Both the position numbers and the translations under genes were made by a program. A DNA stretch of 64,000 nucleotides from Phycisphaera sp. (GTDB lineage Bacteria; Planctomycetota; Phycisphaerae; Phycisphaerales; UBA1924): NCBI GenBank assembly GCA_020639255.1, contig JACKGZ010000005.1, positions 186,001-250,000 of the forward strand. The letters run 5' to 3'. The notes beneath the pieces are model-generated. The model was not told where the DNA came from. It saw only the letters and a list, made by a program, of their open reading frames with translations, and searched no databases. Below are positions 63,015-64,000 of the stretch, one piece after another. The stretch's first letter is position 1. Each line of letters opens with the position of its first letter.

Positions 63015-63464
63015 ATGTGCTATCTGAGCAAGGTCGATTACAACGAGGACCGCATCCACGCCGCCGCGCTGTACTGCTCCGACGGCCGCGTGGGCGATCA
63101 CTTCGACGACTTCCTCCAGAACGGGCTCACGCTCCCCCGCTACGACCGCCTCTGCCTGCCGGGCGGGCCCGCCTGCCTCGCCGGGCACCCGCAGGCGCAC
63201 CTCGAAGAGCAGGGCGTCCTCGACGAGCTCAAGTTCCTCTACGAGGTCCACGGCCTCGATCGCATCGTGCTCATCGCCCACCAGGGGTGCGCGTTCTACA
63301 AGAACCGCCTCGACCTTACTGAGCCCCGCCTCGAACTCGTGCAGAAGGCCGACCTCGTGCGCGCAGCCGCGTTCGTCCACCGTGTCACGGGCCTGGACGC
63401 GATCGAGGGCTACTTCGCAAGGCTCGTCGACGGGCAGGTGCAGTTTGAATCCGTGCAGGTCTGA
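63015..63464 (+). CDS. Minimal beta-carbonic-anhydrase-like protein
   Basis: 149 residues, preceded by GAGGAGG. The residues of the beta-carbonic anhydrase zinc site are in place: Cys21 and the Asp23-Arg25 dyad in CSDGR, His89 and Cys92 in AHQGC. The usual central part is much shorter than in a complete enzyme (about 200 residues) and LPGGPACLAG replaces the typical RNAGN. It could still hydrate CO2 or may be a zinc protein with a new function. It stands alone on the plus strand, opposite the methyltransferase-like gene. Confidence 0.7.
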   Translation: MCYLSKVDYNEDRIHAAALYCSDGRVGDHFDDFLQNGLTLPRYDRLCLPGGPACLAGHPQAHLEEQGVLDELKFLYEVHGLDRIVLIAHQGCAFYKNRLDLTEPRLELVQKADLVRAAAFVHRVTGLDAIEGYFARLVDGQVQFESVQV

Positions 63465-63524
63465 TACCCACCGCGACGCGGAAAATCCTTTGGAACATGG
63501 TCGCACGCGCTGTACAGTCGACGC

Positions 63525-64000
63525 ATGGCCACGTGCGCTCTGCGATCGCTGCTTGTATCGGGTGCACTTCTTTGGTATCCGGTGTGCGCGCGGGCGCAGA
63601 GCTTCACGCCTCTCCCGACCAACCTCGGCACGACCCGCACGACCTCGCTCTCATCCGACGGCCGCTACGCCTCGGGCAACGCGGGCGGCTCGCTCTTCAT
63701 CCTTGACCGCGCGACGGGCAGCATCTCGATGCACGCACTGCCCGCAAGCCTCACGACCGCCGACGCCACGGGCATCTCGGACGACGGCACCACCGTCGTC
63801 GGGGGTGACGGCTTCGGCGCGTTCCATTTCGACACAAGCACCGGCTTCTCATCGCTCCCCACCTCGCCCGGCGCGGTGCAGGTCTACGAGCCCACCCTCT
63901 CCCGCGACGGCTCCACCGCCGGGTACGCGCAGCTCATCGTTCAGCCCTTCGTCACGCAGGCCGCCGTCAGCGTCAACGGCTCGCTCACCGTGTTGAATAC
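63525..64000 (+). CDS. Secreted HAF-type repeat protein, 5' part (runs off window)
   Basis: At least 158 residues, open at the end of the window. Signal peptide MATCALRSLLVSGALLWYPVCARAQ, then repeats of the pattern SLSSDGRYASGNAGGS, ISDDGTTVVGGDGFGAF and LSRDGSTAGYAQL, as in HAF/beta-propeller extracellular proteins. In this lineage such proteins often end in a GC-type dockerin tail, which would lie beyond the window. 60 bases separate it from the carbonic-anhydrase-like gene. Confidence 0.7.
   Translation, partial: MATCALRSLLVSGALLWYPVCARAQSFTPLPTNLGTTRTTSLSSDGRYASGNAGGSLFILDRATGSISMHALPASLTTADATGISDDGTTVVGGDGFGAFHFDTSTGFSSLPTSPGAVQVYEPTLSRDGSTAGYAQLIVQPFVTQAAVSVNGSLTVLN

Overview
The window is 64 kb of high-GC bacterial chromosome, densely packed with genes. 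It most resembles a member of the Planctomycetota, probably class Phycisphaerae. The pointers are two secreted proteins ending in the 'GC-type dockerin' tail (DxNxDG / PADFSAWVA repeats with a final Gly-Cys), an Hc1-type histone H1-like mini-protein, large exported proteins of no known family, a MoxR/DUF58/VWA ('Bat-like') supercluster, two different ClpP genes, and frequent GTG starts inside 4-base ATGA/GTGA gene overlaps. This is inference from family content; no rRNA or tRNA gene was seen to fix the lineage.

Layout. 1-6.6 kb: the 3' end of bioY, a SAM methyltransferase, a large exported protein, an ECF sigma factor with a small membrane partner, an exported protein and an iodotyrosine-deiodinase-like nitroreductase. 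6.6-24.6 kb: one minus-strand run of 13 tightly coupled genes. It contains an unusual two-domain permease, an NHL-repeat lipoprotein, a BatB-like VWA protein, MoxR, an EF-hand exported protein, small membrane proteins and lipoproteins, a DUF58 protein, a BatA-like VWA protein, another large membrane protein and an ABC-2 exporter (ATPase plus permease). 24.7-27.0 kb: accB-accC, separated by a striking heptad inverted repeat, and a zinc-ribbon protein. 27.0-27.5 kb: a hairpin-rich gap with no clear gene.

27.5-34.6 kb holds what I consider the most interesting system. It is a four-gene operon of three membrane-fusion (HlyD-type) proteins and a truncated SecA-like ATPase; one of the fusion proteins also carries a PqqD-like domain and an M50 site-2 protease, another carries GAF domains. 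It looks like a Sec-derived or peptide-export machine with an integrated intramembrane protease. 34.7-37.8 kb: a DegT-type aminotransferase and the tandem dockerin-tailed secreted proteins, closed by a clear terminator. 37.8-43.7 kb: manA, a UvrC-like protein, a FabZ-like dehydratase, the histone-like mini-gene with a near-consensus promoter, a phosphotransferase-family protein, rsmA and a Cof-type HAD phosphatase.

43.8-48.5 kb: a diguanylate cyclase and a companion protein lie next to murG-ftsW, linking c-di-GMP signalling with peptidoglycan synthesis genes. 48.5-57.1 kb: an exported protein, rimO, a stand-alone MshEN (GspE N-terminal) domain, a small unknown protein, mnmE-yidC and a metallophosphoesterase. 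57.4-58.6 kb: tandem clpP genes, the second with the catalytic Asp apparently replaced by Asn. 58.7-64 kb: an ABM-fold protein, a coiled-coil lipoprotein, a beta-barrel outer-membrane-like protein, glyA, an exported methyltransferase-like protein, a minimal beta-carbonic-anhydrase-like protein and the 5' part of a secreted HAF-type repeat protein that runs off the window.
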